Shown here: positions 52,199 to 62,430 of the stretch, piece by piece
Numbering within the stretch: the stretch's first letter is position 1
How the letters are laid out: each line of letters starts with the position of its first letter
NCBI GenBank assembly: GCA_003144275.1
Contig: NJBF01000004.1
Coordinates: 62,001-126,000, forward strand
DNA from: Candidatus Heimdallarchaeota archaeon B3_Heim
GTDB taxonomy: Archaea > Asgardarchaeota > Heimdallarchaeia > Hodarchaeales > Hodarchaeaceae
Reading direction: 5' to 3'
Length of the DNA stretch: 64,000 nt
Made by a program: the position numbers and the translations under genes
The notes under the pieces: generated by a model
What the model was told of the DNA's origin: nothing
Database searches by the model: none
What the model saw: the letters and a program-made list of their open reading frames with translations, nothing else

Positions 52199-53194
52199 AT
52201 GACTACTTCTAATAAATATACAGCTTTAGAAGCTGTAATGAAACAACAGCTAACAATGGAAGTTCCTTATGCTGTATGGAAACATTTTGTTGAAGCAGAT
52301 AGGACAGCAACAGGATTAGCAGAGGCTCAACTACAATTTCAAAAAGAATTTAATTCCGTCTTCATGAAAATCTCGCCCCATGGCAGCTATTGTGTTGTAG
52401 ATTTTGGAGGTATTCTGGGAGGATATCGACCCATATCTGGGTCACGTATTTGTGAACGGGTACCTATTCTATCATTAGATGATTGGGAAACATTAGAACC
52501 TGTGGATCCAAATGAAGGGGAATTTGGAGAGCAAATAAAAGCAGTAAAAATTATAACTCGAGAAACAGAGGGGAAAGTACCCACTGTCATGACAGTTTTC
52601 TCTCCGTTCATGGTAGCTTCAAAGCTAGATCCAAATTTACTTGAAAACCTAAGTCAAGATCGGGATTTACTCACCAGTCAACTAAAAATGCTGACCAAAG
52701 TTATGAATGACTTTTCACGATCTGCTCTCGATGCAGGTGCAGATGGATTATTTTTAGCTACACAGCATTTTAACGAACAATTACAATTAAATGATTTACA
52801 AGAATTTGAGTATCAACCAATGGAATCCATCTTATCAAGTAGTGAAAGGAAATCTTTTTTCAACATTCTCCACTTACATGGAGAGAACCCCTACTTTCGT
52901 ATGGCAAGTGAATTGCCCGCGATTCATGCAATCAATTGGCATGATCAACAAACAAGCCCCGCATTAATGGAAGGTAGACAAGATTTTAATGGAGCACTCT
53001 TGGGAGGGTTAGATGAAATGGGAATGATACGAGAAGGATCGAGCACACAAATTCAAGAAGCCATTTATCAAATTTATCGGGAATTTGATGGTCGAGGGCT
53101 AATCTTTGCTCCAGGATGTGTTCTCCCTCAAAATTTTGCTGATGAACAAATAAATCATGTCATAACGGCGATAGCGTCCTTACAGCCTATATAA
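52199..53194 (+). CDS. UroD/MtaA-family methyltransferase-like protein
   Basis: 331 residues of the uroporphyrinogen decarboxylase superfamily. Family points: SRSALDAGADGLFLATQHF, ILHLHGENPYF, LPAIHAINWHDQQTSP, ALLGGLDEMG and GLIFAPGCVLP. Because haem-pathway genes are not nearby and HxH...C could bind zinc, it fits the methyltransferase branch (methylcobamide:thiol or related) better than true UroD. It lies close to the methionine and cobalamin-importer clusters. Exact substrate unknown. Confidence 0.8.
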   Translation: MTTSNKYTALEAVMKQQLTMEVPYAVWKHFVEADRTATGLAEAQLQFQKEFNSVFMKISPHGSYCVVDFGGILGGYRPISGSRICERVPILSLDDWETLEPVDPNEGEFGEQIKAVKIITRETEGKVPTVMTVFSPFMVASKLDPNLLENLSQDRDLLTSQLKMLTKVMNDFSRSALDAGADGLFLATQHFNEQLQLNDLQEFEYQPMESILSSSERKSFFNILHLHGENPYFRMASELPAIHAINWHDQQTSPALMEGRQDFNGALLGGLDEMGMIREGSSTQIQEAIYQIYREFDGRGLIFAPGCVLPQNFADEQINHVITAIASLQPI

Positions 53195-53201
53195 TCACCA
53201 A

Positions 53202-56159
53202 TTACCCTAAAATTTTTTCTGGAAGATGCTTGGAATAAATTTCATTGACTTTTTGGCTGGCTTTAACCACAATTACAATGAGATTAGAGAAGAGAATTGC
53301 CATTACAAGCCAAAAATCAACACGGGGACTAATAATTACCCCACCGATGTTGATATGTTGAAAATTAGGGAGAATGGTCATTCCCCACATTCCAAGAATG
53401 CTTCCACTGAGGCTGGCAATAAAACCAAGAGTTGCTAGTTGCAAAACAAGACTAAAAGTAATTTGTTGACGATTTGCTCCTAAATATTGAAAAGTAATTA
53501 TCGTACGCTCATTTGCCACAATTGGATGAGAAATAACTGAAGCAATACTTAATAATGATAAAACAGAAACTATAATCACTATAGTCGTCAATGTTGTAGT
53601 AATTAGAGAAAGAGTAGAAGACAGAAATCCAGAAACAAATTCGGATGACCATACTACTGAAAAACTGCTATCTTGCCAAAATGCGTATTTCCCTGAAGTT
53701 AAAATTGGTCCATTAGTATCAATTCGAATTAGGATCTCAGATTCATGATCAACAAATGAAATCAATTGCTTAGGATAGATTTCTTCATTATGGGTTACAA
53801 CTAAGGAATAATTACCCCATGGAATTCCTAATAGTCGAATTTCACCTGCAGTATCAGTGAATACCTTAATTTCAGTATTATAAAAATCATTTCGGAGAAC
53901 TACGAAAGCCAGATCAAGATTTTGATAAAATTGATTCTCAAATGTAAGATAAAGATCGCCACTCAACTCTATTGTTATGTTCAACCACAATATCTGACTT
54001 TCAGTTAAATTTTGAATATGAAGAGATGAAAAACCCAGTGTGGTAAGCTCAATCGTGTAATTTCCAATAGGTACAATGAACTCAGCCATCCCTGATCTAT
54101 TTGTAAGCAAAGTGAAAAGTTGTCCAGAAGAATCAGCAACTGATACTTCTATATTATTGATAGGAGAACTACTTACAGACTGAGTCAGGAGGGTCACACG
54201 AACCTTACCAAGATTTATATCAATGTGAGTTGTTTGATTGTATACTAATACATAACCATTCCAACTGAAAATATCTTTAGATACCGAGATACTATAATTT
54301 CCTGGATCGGGAAAAGAAAACTGAACGTCTCCTGTGCTATTTGTCAATCCAAATGCTACTAAACTCTCATTATCCCTTATCTCAAGATAAGATTCATCTA
54401 GACCGTTTGTATGGGGATCAAAGCTCGTTCCATTTCTTACACGTATATTCAATTTGTATTCGTCATAGAAATCGATAACAAGAGACAGAAAATTTGTAAA
54501 AGTGACAACACGTGTGTGAATTTTACTTTGATTGTCGATTAAAGATATAATAATTGAATAATTTAAACCCACGTTTAAAACAAATACACTCGTCCCGTTA
54601 GTATCAGTAAGTTGCGAAATAATTGTATTATTAGGCCAGCGAACCGATATATTTGCAGAAACACCATTCTGTTGGGAATTTCGAATCCACAGATGTAATT
54701 CATCAGCTCCTAAAATAATAGTGCGACGAATTAACCCCTCAATTGAGATGTTAAATGCGTGGAGATAACTAGAATATTTGTATATGACCCGATATGGCCC
54801 TGGCTCAAGATAGATTGAAGTATTACTCAAATAATTTGCTGTATGATAAATTTGTGTCCCATTAGGAAGAAGGATAGTGAAATTTCCCCCATTAATCTCG
54901 AGACCTGCAGTATAATTCCTTACAACTAATGAAAAAGAGCTATCAATATTGATAGATACTAATGTAGATTGGGTTACATGATATAATGAATAGTAGGAGA
55001 GATTTTGATAATATACTGCAAGGTTGTATGCTTTATCAGGAACATTTGGGAAAAATACAACTCCTGATTCATTAGTCCTACCAGAGTAAATACCTTGATT
55101 ACTAAAACGCTCGATTACGTTAACTGTAGCATTGAAAGCTAGATTAGAATTATGCAAAACCTTTATCGCAAGATCATGGAAGGTGCTACCGATAGATATA
55201 ACAAAAGGAGTATAAAAAAACTGATTGACAAAGACACGAAGAACATTACTTTGACCTGTACTCGGAGGAGAGGCGACAAATTCATAAGTTCCGAATCGGA
55301 GATGAAAAAAAGTAATATTTCCCGATTCAATATATTGGGTTTTGACATGTTGACCATAGGGAGTATAGGCAATAATTGGTATGTCTTGGAAGGTACTTTT
55401 TAATTCTGGATCATCAGTGGATAAAGAGATAGGGACTAAATATTCTTGTGTCAGATGCTCGGATACGTCCTCTTTTGATATAACATTGGTATCAATAAGC
55501 ACTTGTAAGAATGATACAAATCCAGTACTCTTACCAGTCATAGTTTGACCTAGAGATAATGAAACTATCAATTCTTCATCACTAGGAGAGTCAGATCGTA
55601 AGATACCAGTTATTACAACTTCTATAACAGTCTCATCCAATGTACAGGCAAGTTGGAGAGTATCGCCTACAGAAAGTCCCAAATTATCCGCTAAAATGTA
55701 CCCTACCATGGCTCCATTAATCACCGTCTTGCTAGAATGACCAAACCTTGGATCAAACCATGAACCTCTGATAACTTGGGTTGAAACAAGAGAAGTAAAA
55801 TTAAATGTCACTCCACGAACAACAACTGATTTATCAGCCAAGTTCTGGGCCACTGATAAACCAAGTGTTTCAGGACTGATCGTAAGAACGCCTCGTATCT
55901 TTTGAATATCTTGTTGAAGTGATAATGGGACTTGGCCTGTGAAAGGAGTTGTAATTCCAGGTTGAGTGACAACAATAATATTTTCACTTTCACCAAGGAA
56001 AAACTCCTCTGCACCCACCCCCAACATGAAGGCACCGATTGAGCCTGAAGTAACAGATACGAAAATTATCCCTAGAATGAATAGCCAAAGATCCTTGAAT
56101 GAAAAGATCTTGATTCGAGCTAAATTTGTACTTTTAGGGGGTGAGAATTGTTGTAACAC
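53202..56159 (-). CDS. FtsX-like permease with very large beta-repeat ectodomain
   Basis: 985 residues from a GTG placed four bases after the stop of the upstream permease; the open frame continues 31 codons further but overlaps that gene. Layout: membrane helix (LWLFILGIIFVSVTSGSIGAF), MacB-like periplasmic core, then ~550 residues of repeating ~80-residue beta modules with endings like DPGNYSISV, PIGNYTIEL and PWGNYSLVV (carboxypeptidase-regulatory-like), rich in N-x-S/T sequons. Three C-terminal helices form the FtsX domain. No cognate ATPase is adjacent. It may sense or bind surface partners; role unknown. Confidence 0.82.
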   Translation of the reverse strand: MLQQFSPPKSTNLARIKIFSFKDLWLFILGIIFVSVTSGSIGAFMLGVGAEEFFLGESENIIVVTQPGITTPFTGQVPLSLQQDIQKIRGVLTISPETLGLSVAQNLADKSVVVRGVTFNFTSLVSTQVIRGSWFDPRFGHSSKTVINGAMVGYILADNLGLSVGDTLQLACTLDETVIEVVITGILRSDSPSDEELIVSLSLGQTMTGKSTGFVSFLQVLIDTNVISKEDVSEHLTQEYLVPISLSTDDPELKSTFQDIPIIAYTPYGQHVKTQYIESGNITFFHLRFGTYEFVASPPSTGQSNVLRVFVNQFFYTPFVISIGSTFHDLAIKVLHNSNLAFNATVNVIERFSNQGIYSGRTNESGVVFFPNVPDKAYNLAVYYQNLSYYSLYHVTQSTLVSINIDSSFSLVVRNYTAGLEINGGNFTILLPNGTQIYHTANYLSNTSIYLEPGPYRVIYKYSSYLHAFNISIEGLIRRTIILGADELHLWIRNSQQNGVSANISVRWPNNTIISQLTDTNGTSVFVLNVGLNYSIIISLIDNQSKIHTRVVTFTNFLSLVIDFYDEYKLNIRVRNGTSFDPHTNGLDESYLEIRDNESLVAFGLTNSTGDVQFSFPDPGNYSISVSKDIFSWNGYVLVYNQTTHIDINLGKVRVTLLTQSVSSSPINNIEVSVADSSGQLFTLLTNRSGMAEFIVPIGNYTIELTTLGFSSLHIQNLTESQILWLNITIELSGDLYLTFENQFYQNLDLAFVVLRNDFYNTEIKVFTDTAGEIRLLGIPWGNYSLVVTHNEEIYPKQLISFVDHESEILIRIDTNGPILTSGKYAFWQDSSFSVVWSSEFVSGFLSSTLSLITTTLTTIVIIVSVLSLLSIASVISHPIVANERTIITFQYLGANRQQITFSLVLQLATLGFIASLSGSILGMWGMTILPNFQHINIGGVIISPRVDFWLVMAILFSNLIVIVVKASQKVNEIYSKHLPEKILG

Positions 56160-56163
56160 TATG

Positions 56164-57345
56164 TTAACTCTCCAAGCCCCGTGTGTTAATAGAAAGTCGA
56201 TTAGGTTTGGTAAACGAAAGTCGGATTGCAGGAAATGCAGCTGCAACAACAATGATGAAATTTGAAAGAATAAACGTAAGAATAATAATGGATAGTGAGA
56301 AATCAGGGATGATATAACTTCCTTGGAAGAATAACGTTAGGATCGAGAAAATGATAGAAGGAGTGATTAAACCAAGCATGAGTCCAATTATTAATCCCAC
56401 ATTCCCCACTATTAATGCCAAAATTCCAACTATTGTAAATAATTGGACAGAGGATAGTCCACAAGCCTTCATAATTAGGAAATCCCGTTCATAATTTGTT
56501 AAAAACCATGAGATTGAATGGAAAATCCTAATTAGTGCGATGATGAAAAGAACAACAAATAAGAGATTAAGTTGCTCAAGAATATCCGAAAACATGCTCG
56601 CGGTAAAAATATCTGCTTGTTTTTCTGGTCTAATAATTAAGTTGGGAAATTGATTATCCAATGAAGTTTGCAAATCTGTTATGGTTTCATGTGCAAAAGC
56701 ACCATTCTTCAGTAAAATTTTTATTAACTGATAACCATGAATGGCTGAAGTACTGTTAAAAACCCTAAGATAATCAGTTATATCCAGAATAACGGTATAT
56801 TGTAGCTCTTTCATATTTTGGACAATACCTGCAACGTATAGATTCATTGATACGTTTCTATCAGGATGATTAATAAAAACATCCAAAGATGGCAAAAAAT
56901 TCTGTAATTCCTTGCCAATTAAACATTCAATAGAAGTGTTACGCGATTTTGGCAAAGTACCACCAATCAATTCACCTTGAGAATAAAAATCGAAGAGAGT
57001 AGAGAGATTTGTCCCTAGGATTTTCACAGTGAAGGAAGAATTAAGGCTAATAAGTTCAATTGTTTCTTCCATTAAGGGTAATATAACATCTATATTAGTA
57101 TGGTTCAACATAGAAGGAAGAGTAGTCGGAAGAGGGGCAGAAGGGAAAGAAGGGGCAATGTACAAGCTTTGGGAATCCCCAGCCTTGGCTGTAATACCAA
57201 AGATCTGGGAAGAAAAACCCGAAACAACACCTGAAACAGCAATAATCATAGCAATAATTAAAGCGAAACCCATAATAGAACGAAAAGAGTGTTTTTGACT
57301 ACGTCCAATGATTCTAAGGATAAAATGAAAGTACAATAAAAACAC
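56164..57345 (-). CDS. FtsX/MacB-like permease
   Basis: 393 residues, GTG start, four membrane helices: one near the N-terminus (IMGFALIIAMIIAVSGVVSG) and three at the C-terminus, around a ~200-residue external MacB-like domain (GTLPKSRNTSIECLIGKEL). It pairs with the downstream larger permease (4-base gap) as a probable heterodimer. The usual LolD/MacB ATPase is missing from the neighbourhood and may be encoded elsewhere. Confidence 0.82.
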   Translation of the reverse strand: MFLLYFHFILRIIGRSQKHSFRSIMGFALIIAMIIAVSGVVSGFSSQIFGITAKAGDSQSLYIAPSFPSAPLPTTLPSMLNHTNIDVILPLMEETIELISLNSSFTVKILGTNLSTLFDFYSQGELIGGTLPKSRNTSIECLIGKELQNFLPSLDVFINHPDRNVSMNLYVAGIVQNMKELQYTVILDITDYLRVFNSTSAIHGYQLIKILLKNGAFAHETITDLQTSLDNQFPNLIIRPEKQADIFTASMFSDILEQLNLLFVVLFIIALIRIFHSISWFLTNYERDFLIMKACGLSSVQLFTIVGILALIVGNVGLIIGLMLGLITPSIIFSILTLFFQGSYIIPDFSLSIIILTFILSNFIIVVAAAFPAIRLSFTKPNRLSINTRGLES

Positions 57346-57361
57346 ATACTTAAACGGATTA

Positions 57362-57372
57362 GTTTAATATAC
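57362..57372 (-). promoter_or_regulatory. Possible TATA box for the FtsX-like pair
   Basis: The minus strand reads GTATATTAAAC about 17-27 bases before the GTG start, suggesting a leaderless or nearly leaderless transcript. Confidence 0.35.
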
Positions 57373-57559
57373 AACAGATAGAATAATTAAAATCTTTGCT
57401 TATGTTTTGAATGATTGATAATAATATGCAGCTCAAGTACACTTAAATTCACAAAATAATTCATAATATTGAATTATAAGAAATAATTTCTGCCAAGCAA
57501 GAAATATTTAGTCCTTATCAGACAAAGTTTTTGCTCGAAGAGTCTACTAGGGAAAAGTA

Positions 57560-59908
57560 ATGATATCTATACTCGATCTCCTACCGATATTGACGATATT
57601 TTCGATAGGAGCTGTTGCGTGGAAGGGAATAACCGTAATTTTTCCCACTGATATGAGAAAAACAGAATTGTATAATATTTTTCTGATATGTGGAACAATA
57701 ATACTAGTTTTTCCATTAATGCTGATAGGAATACAGGAGGAAGGAGCAGTAAAAATTGTAACTAGTACAATTTCTATTACAATAATTAATTTTCAGGGAT
57801 GGAGTCTATTATATTTCTTTGTAGGATTGATCACAGCAATATTCTTTGGTTATAAGCTACTCAGAAAGCTACTTGCTAATCTCGAGAATTTTCAATTCCG
57901 AAAAGAAACATTTGCTAACTATCAGATAATATTGTTAACTTTTTTATTATTGGATTATCTATTTATTCAGGTAGTACTCCCTTTACGAGGATTTGATGCC
58001 TTATACTATTATTTACCAGAAACAGAAGTATTTTATCAAGCGAATCGAATTACTGAATTTAATTATCTATCATTTTTACCAGTAACTAAAAGTCCACTTA
58101 ATGTATTACTGTACGTATATTCTCTATATACCACAGGTGAATTAGCTATTCAGCTAATGCCATTTATTTTTCTGGTAGGAATAGTCTTTTTAGTTTATGA
58201 TTTTGCATTAGAATTCTTTGATAATAAATCCTTAGCTCGAACTGCAGCAATCTTTACTTTAGTTTTTCCACTTGCATATTGGCTAATGAATTACTGGGCG
58301 TTTTACCAGGATCTATACCTGTGCTATTTCTTTTCAGCTAGCTGTTATTTTAGCTGGAAATGGTATAAAAGTCCATCAAATCACGGATATGCACTATTAA
58401 TAGGCTTTGCTATAATCAATACAATATTATCGAAAATTACTGGTTGGGTTTTGTTGATTGTTTTATTGCTCTGGATACCAACTCAAACACGATATAAATA
58501 TATTAGATTAGGCACTGTAGTAATACTGGGAATGTTTTTATGTATACAAGCAGCTACTCGTATTTATATTGGTGCAATACTGCCAGTTTCTATCGCATTC
58601 ATCTTAACAGGGTTTTTAATCGTAAAGGAACATGATCCCATTAATCCAAGAAAAATAGTTAATTATAGTCCATTGATATTCGGTATAGTCCTAGGTGGGA
58701 TGTGGTTAATGGATCGGATGAGCTTATCAGCTTCGGTTTGGTACGAAATAAGTGAATTATACTTCAAGGTATCACATTCAATTATCTGGACATATCCTAC
58801 ACAACCACAAGATCCACTTCTTTTTACTCTAGAAACCGTCCATAGGGCTAATTTTATTTCTGCAGCAGGATTTTTATTTTTGAGCTCTGCATTCGTTCTA
58901 CCATGGGCATTCTTGAAAGTATCAGCATTAGTTGAGTATAAGAAAATCTCCCCACTACTCATTTGGGTTCTAGTTTTTTTTGGTATATGGACAACTTACT
59001 ACCTAACTAATTCAATTCGATACCTTGTTCCTATTATTGTACCAATTATTCTAATTATTACTTGGGGATCTCACCAATTCTATCAGAAACTAAATGTATA
59101 CATTTCAAATGAGTTCTATATATCTATTATTGCTTTCATGGGCTGTTTCAACATCTATTATTTAATTTCAAGTGACTTGTTAGTACTAAACGAACAAACA
59201 CAGGTTGAGATTGGGAAAAACTATAATCAAGCTGCTCTTAGCTATTATAACCATCCTGAGATATTAGTTGTCCAAATAATTATGTTTACATTTATTATGT
59301 TGTTAATGACAAATATAAATCGTAAAATACCTTCGATTCAAGGAATGAAGCGATTTTCAAAAATAAAACTCTACAGAGTGACTTTTATCATCGTGATAAT
59401 TATTCCAATTGCTGTTCAATCTTATCTACTAATATATACCCAAGGGGACTTTGAACAATTTCATGCTATCCATGAATATGAGTATAGGCCTGAATATCAA
59501 GAAGTAGTAACAGTAATTCAGCAACAAAACCAACCCCTTTCAGGAATTATGACCGTTAGAATGCCTGGGTTGCAGTTGTTCACAAAACAACCAGTAATCG
59601 ATATTTATTATCAGAATACTTTCTTTGTGGGGGATCCCTTTTTCACGAATACCAATTTAACAGAATTAATTAATATCCTACACGACCCTCTGAGTTATAC
59701 TATCCAAATTGGAGAAACAACTACTTATCAATTTTCTATTAGATATATCATTGTACCATCCACTAAGAATATATATTATAATATTTATATAACCCAAATT
59801 AAAGCAAATTCGGTACTTTTCAAAAGCTTGGAACAAAATGACCAATCCTTTAATCTTTTGTTTTTGAATTCTGATTATAAAATTTTTGAATTGATTTTTT
59901 TGGAGTAG
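57560..59908 (+). CDS. Multi-spanning GT39/ArnT-like membrane glycosyltransferase
   Basis: 782 residues with about 14 membrane segments. The first external loop contains LPLRGFDALYYYLPETEVFY, with the acidic residue expected for GT-C enzymes of the PMT/ArnT type, which transfer sugars from lipid phosphate to protein or lipid. The C-terminal ~150 residues form an external domain (YRPEYQEVVTVIQQQNQPL; PVIDIYYQNTFF). First gene of a surface-glycan group. Donor and acceptor unknown. Confidence 0.78.
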   Translation: MISILDLLPILTIFSIGAVAWKGITVIFPTDMRKTELYNIFLICGTIILVFPLMLIGIQEEGAVKIVTSTISITIINFQGWSLLYFFVGLITAIFFGYKLLRKLLANLENFQFRKETFANYQIILLTFLLLDYLFIQVVLPLRGFDALYYYLPETEVFYQANRITEFNYLSFLPVTKSPLNVLLYVYSLYTTGELAIQLMPFIFLVGIVFLVYDFALEFFDNKSLARTAAIFTLVFPLAYWLMNYWAFYQDLYLCYFFSASCYFSWKWYKSPSNHGYALLIGFAIINTILSKITGWVLLIVLLLWIPTQTRYKYIRLGTVVILGMFLCIQAATRIYIGAILPVSIAFILTGFLIVKEHDPINPRKIVNYSPLIFGIVLGGMWLMDRMSLSASVWYEISELYFKVSHSIIWTYPTQPQDPLLFTLETVHRANFISAAGFLFLSSAFVLPWAFLKVSALVEYKKISPLLIWVLVFFGIWTTYYLTNSIRYLVPIIVPIILIITWGSHQFYQKLNVYISNEFYISIIAFMGCFNIYYLISSDLLVLNEQTQVEIGKNYNQAALSYYNHPEILVVQIIMFTFIMLLMTNINRKIPSIQGMKRFSKIKLYRVTFIIVIIIPIAVQSYLLIYTQGDFEQFHAIHEYEYRPEYQEVVTVIQQQNQPLSGIMTVRMPGLQLFTKQPVIDIYYQNTFFVGDPFFTNTNLTELINILHDPLSYTIQIGETTTYQFSIRYIIVPSTKNIYYNIYITQIKANSVLFKSLEQNDQSFNLLFLNSDYKIFELIFLE

Positions 59909-59918
59909 AAAGACATTA

Positions 59919-59928
59919 TTTTTTTTTA
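59919..59928 (+). terminator. Poly-T terminator after the GT39-like gene
   Basis: A run of nine T begins 11 bases after the stop codon, in the form typical of archaeal transcription ends. The following ~125 bases before the epimerase gene are AT-rich and contain a good GGAG ribosome site. Confidence 0.45.
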
Positions 59929-60054
59929 AGATATTTGAGTCAGTTTTAATGCATATCTCAAAAATAAAGAAAATAAATTTCAGATACTAGTCTTTTCATA
60001 CAAAACTTAGCAAATTAGAAAATCTATTAAATTTTTAAAAAGGAGACACTTGAT

Positions 60055-61005
60055 ATGTCAATTTTCATATCTGGTGGTGCAGGTTTTATTGGTAGTCATT
60101 TGGCCGAGACTCTTTCAAAAAAAGATGAGAAAATAACTATCTATGATAATTTTTCAGCAGGACGATTTAACAATAAATTGTTAGAAAATTTTCCAAATAT
60201 CAGGATAATTGATGGTGATATAACAGATTATCCTAAGTTGAATGATGCAATGAAAGGCTGTGTTAAGATTTATCATCTAGCTGCGTTGAATCGGGCTCCT
60301 CGAAGCATAGAAAATCCATTTCTTTCAAATAGTGTTAATATTACTGGAACATTAAACCTACTAGAAATCGCTAGGAAAATGGATATAAAGGATTTTGCTT
60401 TTTCATCCAGCTCATCTGTTTATGGGTTATCTGAACAATTTCCAAGAAAGGAGGATGGCAAGACAATCCCAACTCACCCTTATGGAGTTGGTAAATTATC
60501 CTCTGAATATTACTGTAACGTTTATCATCAACTTTATGGAATTAATGTTGTAATACTTAGATATTTTGCGGTTTATGGACCACGTCAGTCACCAAATATG
60601 AAATATTCTGCAGTAATTCCTATATTTATTAAAGCTTTCTTATCAGGAAAAACAATAGCCGTATATGGTGACGGTGAACAAAAAAGGAACTTTACATATG
60701 TATCAGATACGATAAATGCTACAATTAAGGCAATGAAATTAAATAAAGGGGGATATAAGATTATTAACATAGCAAATCATAATGAAGTTACCCTTAATGA
60801 GATATTAGAACGTTTAAAAGAAATTTCAGGTAGAAAACCAGATGTTGCTTACAAACCTTTTAGGAAAGGAGATGTTAAAAGGGCAAATCCAGATTTATCA
60901 AGAATGAATTTTGATCTTGGTTATCAAGCTCAGAACAATATTGAAAGTGGATTGAGAAAAACGTTTGAGTGGTATCAGAAACACCCAAGATATTTTGACG
61001 TATAG
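60055..61005 (+). CDS. NAD-dependent sugar epimerase/dehydratase (extended SDR)
   Basis: 316 residues, extended SDR family. NAD-binding GGAGFIGSHLAETL at the start, IYHLAALNRAP, the catalytic Ser in FSSSSSVYG, YGVGKLSSEYY (YxxxK), and RYFAVYGPRQ. Most like UDP-glucose/UDP-GlcNAc 4-epimerases or related nucleotide-sugar enzymes; C-terminal FRKGDVKRANPDLSR is the usual substrate-domain end. ATG with AAAAGGAGACAC upstream. It is followed by a broken GT2 gene, so it supplies sugar for surface glycans. Confidence 0.9.
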   Translation: MSIFISGGAGFIGSHLAETLSKKDEKITIYDNFSAGRFNNKLLENFPNIRIIDGDITDYPKLNDAMKGCVKIYHLAALNRAPRSIENPFLSNSVNITGTLNLLEIARKMDIKDFAFSSSSSVYGLSEQFPRKEDGKTIPTHPYGVGKLSSEYYCNVYHQLYGINVVILRYFAVYGPRQSPNMKYSAVIPIFIKAFLSGKTIAVYGDGEQKRNFTYVSDTINATIKAMKLNKGGYKIINIANHNEVTLNEILERLKEISGRKPDVAYKPFRKGDVKRANPDLSRMNFDLGYQAQNNIESGLRKTFEWYQKHPRYFDV

Positions 61006-61028
61006 ATTGAGAATAAAGGTGTCCGAAA

Positions 61029-61405
61029 TTGTATAAATCGAAGCGTATTGGTGTAGAAATACATACTTAGTAAAATGATCTCATCTGTATCAGATTATTT
61101 TGATAGCATAATTGTAGTCAATGATGGTTCAAGCGATAAAACAGAAGAAATTGTAATTATAAACAATGGTTCAAGAATTGTATTAGTCTCTCACTCATCA
61201 AACCTTGGAGTTGGTGGTACAATTGCGTCAGGAAATCAAATATTCATTAAAGAAGAACTCGATATTGTAGTTATACTCGCTAGTGATAATCAAATACAAA
61301 AAGGAATTCCGAGTATTTAGGAGCAATTAAACCGCGAATCACTTCGTTGGAGAAGTAGTAGACGATGAACTGGATGGATTTCAGTATTTAGGAGAAAAAG
61401 CTTAA
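61029..61405 (+). pseudogene. Broken GT2-family glycosyltransferase
   Basis: A TTG start with AAAGGTG upstream gives YKSKRIGVEIHT, matching the usual KRIGVVIPA start of dolichol-phosphate-mannose-synthase-like GT2 enzymes; then the frame breaks. In another frame follow ISSVSDYFDSIIVVNDGSSD and SSNLGVGGTIASGNQIF (the NDGSSDKT donor site and N-x-G motif), to a stop after VVILASDNQ, with weak remains (VGEVVDDELDGF) beyond. At least two frame changes and the lack of the rest of the ~230-residue protein show it is dead. It lies 23 bases after the epimerase stop, so it was once part of that operon. Confidence 0.82.
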
Positions 61406-61470
61406 AAGATAAACGATCTGGCTAATTTGAGCAGTTAGTTTTATACTGTGTAATTTAAACAAATCTTAAG

Positions 61471-62430
61471 TCATTGAGATACATTTTTTTCAGAAAAATC
61501 TGTGATATTATTAGCAACTTCTTTAACTGTACTAATTTTCATTATAAAAGAAGATAAAGAACCAGAAAGTAGAATAACGATTGTTTCAATAATTCTTACT
61601 GTAAAAACAATCGTTAATGCTATGAAAGCTTCTAATTCAAGTAAACCTGTCAATAAATATGTCCATGAATATTCTTGTGCTCCTAAACCTGCAGGTAGCC
61701 CAGAAAATACACCAAAGAGTTGACTTACAAGGGAGAGAGATGCAAAAATAAAATATGGAATATCAAAAACTAATGAAAGGACAAATAACTGTAATAAAAA
61801 TGGAATCTGAATAATAAAAGTCCAAGTCAAACATAAGATGATAGATTTGGTATCATTGGGGTTAAAATCTCCTGGTTTTAAATTTAGGTTTTTCTTGAAA
61901 TATCTATTAGCTAGAAATGTGACAATAAAAACTATTAGAGCTAAAATTATTCCAGAATATATAACTAGTGAAAAATCTGTAAGGAATTCGGGGGGTAAAA
62001 ACAATTCATTAGAAAAAAAAGCAAGAATAAGGAATAGAATGGAATAAAAGCATAAAACAGTTACATCACAAACCCTTTCATATATATAGGAGGTTTTTTT
62101 TTCAATATTGTCTCTTTTACCAATTAAAATCTCATCACGAATTACTTCACCAGCTTTTCCTGGTGTAAAGTAGCCAATAGCTAATGAAATATTTGTAGCC
62201 AATAAAAGCGTTTTATATTTTTCATTTGGTTTAAAAATTTGCCATCTTTTTGCCCGACCTGGTAAATATAATAGATTTAGAATTATTAGAACAATTATTC
62301 CCAAAATTGTAATTCTGTTTATACTTTCAATGATTTTTTCTATGTTCCCTAAAAGTATATATAAGACAATTACTAGTGTCAATATTCCAACAAACAATCG
62401 TACTGCTAAATATATATTTGATGTTCTCAT
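61471..62430 (-). CDS. Lysylphosphatidylglycerol synthase TM-domain / AglD-type membrane protein
   Basis: 319 residues, eight hydrophobic segments. Family points: LYLPGRAKRWQIF in the second loop, NISLAIGYFTPGKAGEVIRD (the conserved P-x-K-x-GE region), ERVCDVTVL, and FGVFSGLPAGLGAQEYSW. In archaea these flippase-like or UPF0104 proteins are often encoded with S-layer or lipid glycosylation genes. It is convergent with the broken GT2 gene. Function in detail unknown. Confidence 0.85.
   Translation of the reverse strand: MRTSNIYLAVRLFVGILTLVIVLYILLGNIEKIIESINRITILGIIVLIILNLLYLPGRAKRWQIFKPNEKYKTLLLATNISLAIGYFTPGKAGEVIRDEILIGKRDNIEKKTSYIYERVCDVTVLCFYSILFLILAFFSNELFLPPEFLTDFSLVIYSGIILALIVFIVTFLANRYFKKNLNLKPGDFNPNDTKSIILCLTWTFIIQIPFLLQLFVLSLVFDIPYFIFASLSLVSQLFGVFSGLPAGLGAQEYSWTYLLTGLLELEAFIALTIVFTVRIIETIVILLSGSLSSFIMKISTVKEVANNITDFSEKNVSQ

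Noticed and set aside
52199..53194. True uroporphyrinogen decarboxylase (haem synthesis)
   Set aside because: The sequence lacks a clear UroD N-terminal arginine motif and no haem genes are near; the methyltransferase branch fits better.
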